Part shown: piece after piece, positions 62,822-64,000 of the stretch
Position numbering within the stretch: the stretch's first letter is position 1
Layout: every line of letters starts with the position of its first letter
From: Flabesymbios commensalis
Lineage: Eukaryota > Annelida > Polychaeta > Terebellida > Flabelligeridae
Reading direction: 5' to 3'
DNA: 64,000 nucleotides
NCBI GenBank assembly: GCA_964017125.1
Contig: OZ024908.1
Span: forward strand, 85,193,914-85,257,913
Made by a program: the position numbers and the translations under genes
The notes under the pieces: generated by a model
Database searches by the model: none
The model's input: the letters and a program-made list of their open reading frames with translations, nothing else
What the model was told of the DNA's origin: nothing

Positions 62822-63112
62822 GTGAGGGCAAATCACTGTAACTGATAATTTGTAGAGTAAGCAGTTAATGTTTTTTGACTTTGCTCTTCCCATCTCTGTG
62901 TGTACTGATGCCATACTGGGCTGTAACACAGTAACTTGGAAAAAACAGTTACTACATTTTGCCTTTGCTGTTCTTAGCTGCGAAGGCAAGAGATATAAAT
63001 GGTAAAGGGAAAACAAAACAGCGGCTGTTAATACTGTTGTATGCCTCCCCACGTCACAATCATATAAAGACAAAGAGCAAAAACTGCTGCTTTTGCTTTT
63101 CTGTAGCAACAT
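62822..63112. mobile_element. CAGTAACTGCT hairpins, three diverged copies
   Basis: GGGCAAATCACTGTAACTG ... AAGCAGTTAATGTTTTTTGA CTTTGC (62825-62885), ACAGTAACTTGG ... ACAGTTACTACATTTTGCCT TTGC (62927-62970) and a weaker third. Confidence 0.65.
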
Positions 63113-63124
63113 GAAATGTAATCA

Positions 63125-63352
63125 AATGAATGGGGTCTTAGGCCACCTTTGTGCACATTTAGGCCAAACTAGGCCAGTCTCAGGCCGAGCACGCTACCTC
63201 TTGGTCACGGAGGCTCCCCACAATACTGATTTTTTAAAAATGAGTGGGGAATGAACATTGTTTTTTGGAACCCGAATGCCAGGTCAGGGGAACGAACCCG
63301 CTATCTCCGATTTTCCTGGCAAGCAGCTTTACCCACAAACCAAGGGCCCGCC
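63125..63352 (-). mobile_element. Dimeric tRNA-related SINE, most complete
   Basis: The minus strand starts CCTTGGTTTGTGGGTAAAGC TGCTTGCC (A-box side), then ATAGCGGGTTCGTTCCCC (B box GGTTCG), GGCATTCGGGTTCC, then the second tRNA-like module CCGTGACCAAGAGGTAGCGT GCTCGGCC, and ends GGCCTAAATGTGCACAAAGG TGGCCTAAGACCCC. Flanking duplication not resolved. Confidence 0.75.
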
Positions 63353-63414
63353 TATGTAGCAGCTAGTGCAGGCTTATTGTAATGTGATATAGTATGCCTT
63401 ACAAGCTATAACAC

Positions 63415-63515
63415 GAGACGTTCACCAGGTGTTGTTTTAATGTTGGGCCAATGTCTGGGACGCTCGCCCAACATTGAAACAACATCGTTTTAATGTGTTG
63501 TGTTTGTTAAGAACG
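63415..63515. mobile_element. AACATTG foldback palindrome
   Basis: ACGAGACGTTCACCAGGTGT TGTTTTAATG ... CATTGAAACAACATCGTTTT AATGTGTTGTGTTTG. Confidence 0.8.
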
Positions 63516-63654
63516 TCTTGTGTTTGGCCTACAGCGTGAACAGGTGTCCCTCCTGCCCTTACATCTAACACCCAGCTAACACGTGCTTCAGGACAATGTG
63601 TGAAATCACACGATCAAGGTCAGCGAACACTTGGTCTTAAACCTCACACCTCTG

Positions 63655-63863
63655 AACTGAATAATTTAAATTTTCACCCACTTGAAGTTGTGTCTCGCTA
63701 CCGCGATTCACAACTTCAAGTGGGTGAAAATTACTCATTATTTGTTTGCTTTGAAACCAAACATTTGCAAATCTTGATCTATAAACGCTTATTTCGTTCC
63801 CAATAACCTGCTAATAAAACAGATAAAAACGACTATAGTCGCGCTTAGCGGTGAAAGGGTTAA
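63655..63863 (+). mobile_element. TTAA-B MITE
   Basis: CACCCACTTGAAGTTGTGTC TCGCTACCGCGATTC ACAACTTCAAGTGGGTG, tail, GACTATAGTCGCGCTTAGCG GTGAAAGGG TTAA (63860-63863). Confidence 0.88.
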
Positions 63864-64000
63864 CCCTTTAAGCCCTCACGATGCATTAAAGCATCATTTC
63901 ACACTATTGAAAACATACTTGATTTTGTCACAGCTTAGGGTTTTAGAAGGCGAATATCGATGAAATTGTTCTACGAATTATACATAGTAATTTTCATCAA
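63860..64000 (+). mobile_element. TTAA-D MITE, cut by the window end
   Basis: Shares the TTAA of the preceding TTAA-B; CCCTTTAAGCCCTCACGATG CATTAAAGCATCATTTCACA. Confidence 0.85.

Overview
The window is eukaryotic, metazoan nuclear DNA: one spliced gene with AG/GT introns sits at the left, and the rest is a dense, AT-rich sea of short non-autonomous DNA transposons, tRNA-derived SINEs, minisatellites and microsatellites. A marine invertebrate is the best guess (a mollusc or another lophotrochozoan is plausible), because STAND-NTPase/WD40 proteins and this load of hairpin MITEs are common there; no marker in the window fixes the species.

Layout. 1-5.6 kb: MITE fragments. 5.99-12.63 kb, minus strand: the last three visible exons of a single gene. 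Exon A (12627-11457) encodes a long low-complexity, disordered region; exon B (10405-10365) a 14-residue helical linker; exon C (10130-5991) an intron-poor 1379-residue block with a STAND-type P-loop NTPase, winged helix, helical linker and a WD40 beta-propeller. The splice phases agree (A ends one base into a codon, B supplies the other two, B to C is phase 0), so the three form one reading frame of at least 1783 residues; the true N-terminus lies upstream and was not found. The 3' end of exon A, including its splice donor, is tandemly repeated inside the following intron, giving a ladder of donors every 85 bp, followed by a second ladder every 40 bp.

12.7-64 kb: no convincing host gene. The main component is a superfamily of MITEs flanked by TTAA with CCCTT/AAGGG ends (labelled here TTAA-A to TTAA-F, by their hairpins). 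They have the TTAA target and CCCT-type ends of piggyBac-like transposons, carry internal hairpins, nest in one another and often abut while sharing one TTAA. A second abundant class is a ~105-bp near-perfect palindrome (the 'AACATTG foldback', roughly 50 copies). Smaller classes are a CAGTAACTGCT hairpin family, a 394-bp TIR element at 24.5 kb, G-tract-ended elements and at least three SINE types. A 5.6-kb foldback-type DNA transposon (30.3-35.9 kb) has inverted arms built of ~165-bp tandem repeats and a decayed coding remnant inside. A 1.1-kb tandem segmental duplication lies at 52.2-54.4 kb, and large minisatellites lie at 49.2-50.0 kb (16-bp unit) and 55.1-55.7 kb (85-bp unit).

The most notable biology is (i) the duplicated exon end with multiple splice donors in the STAND/WD40 gene and (ii) evidence that hairpin-element arms are rewritten to match each other, seen most clearly at 20.3 kb.
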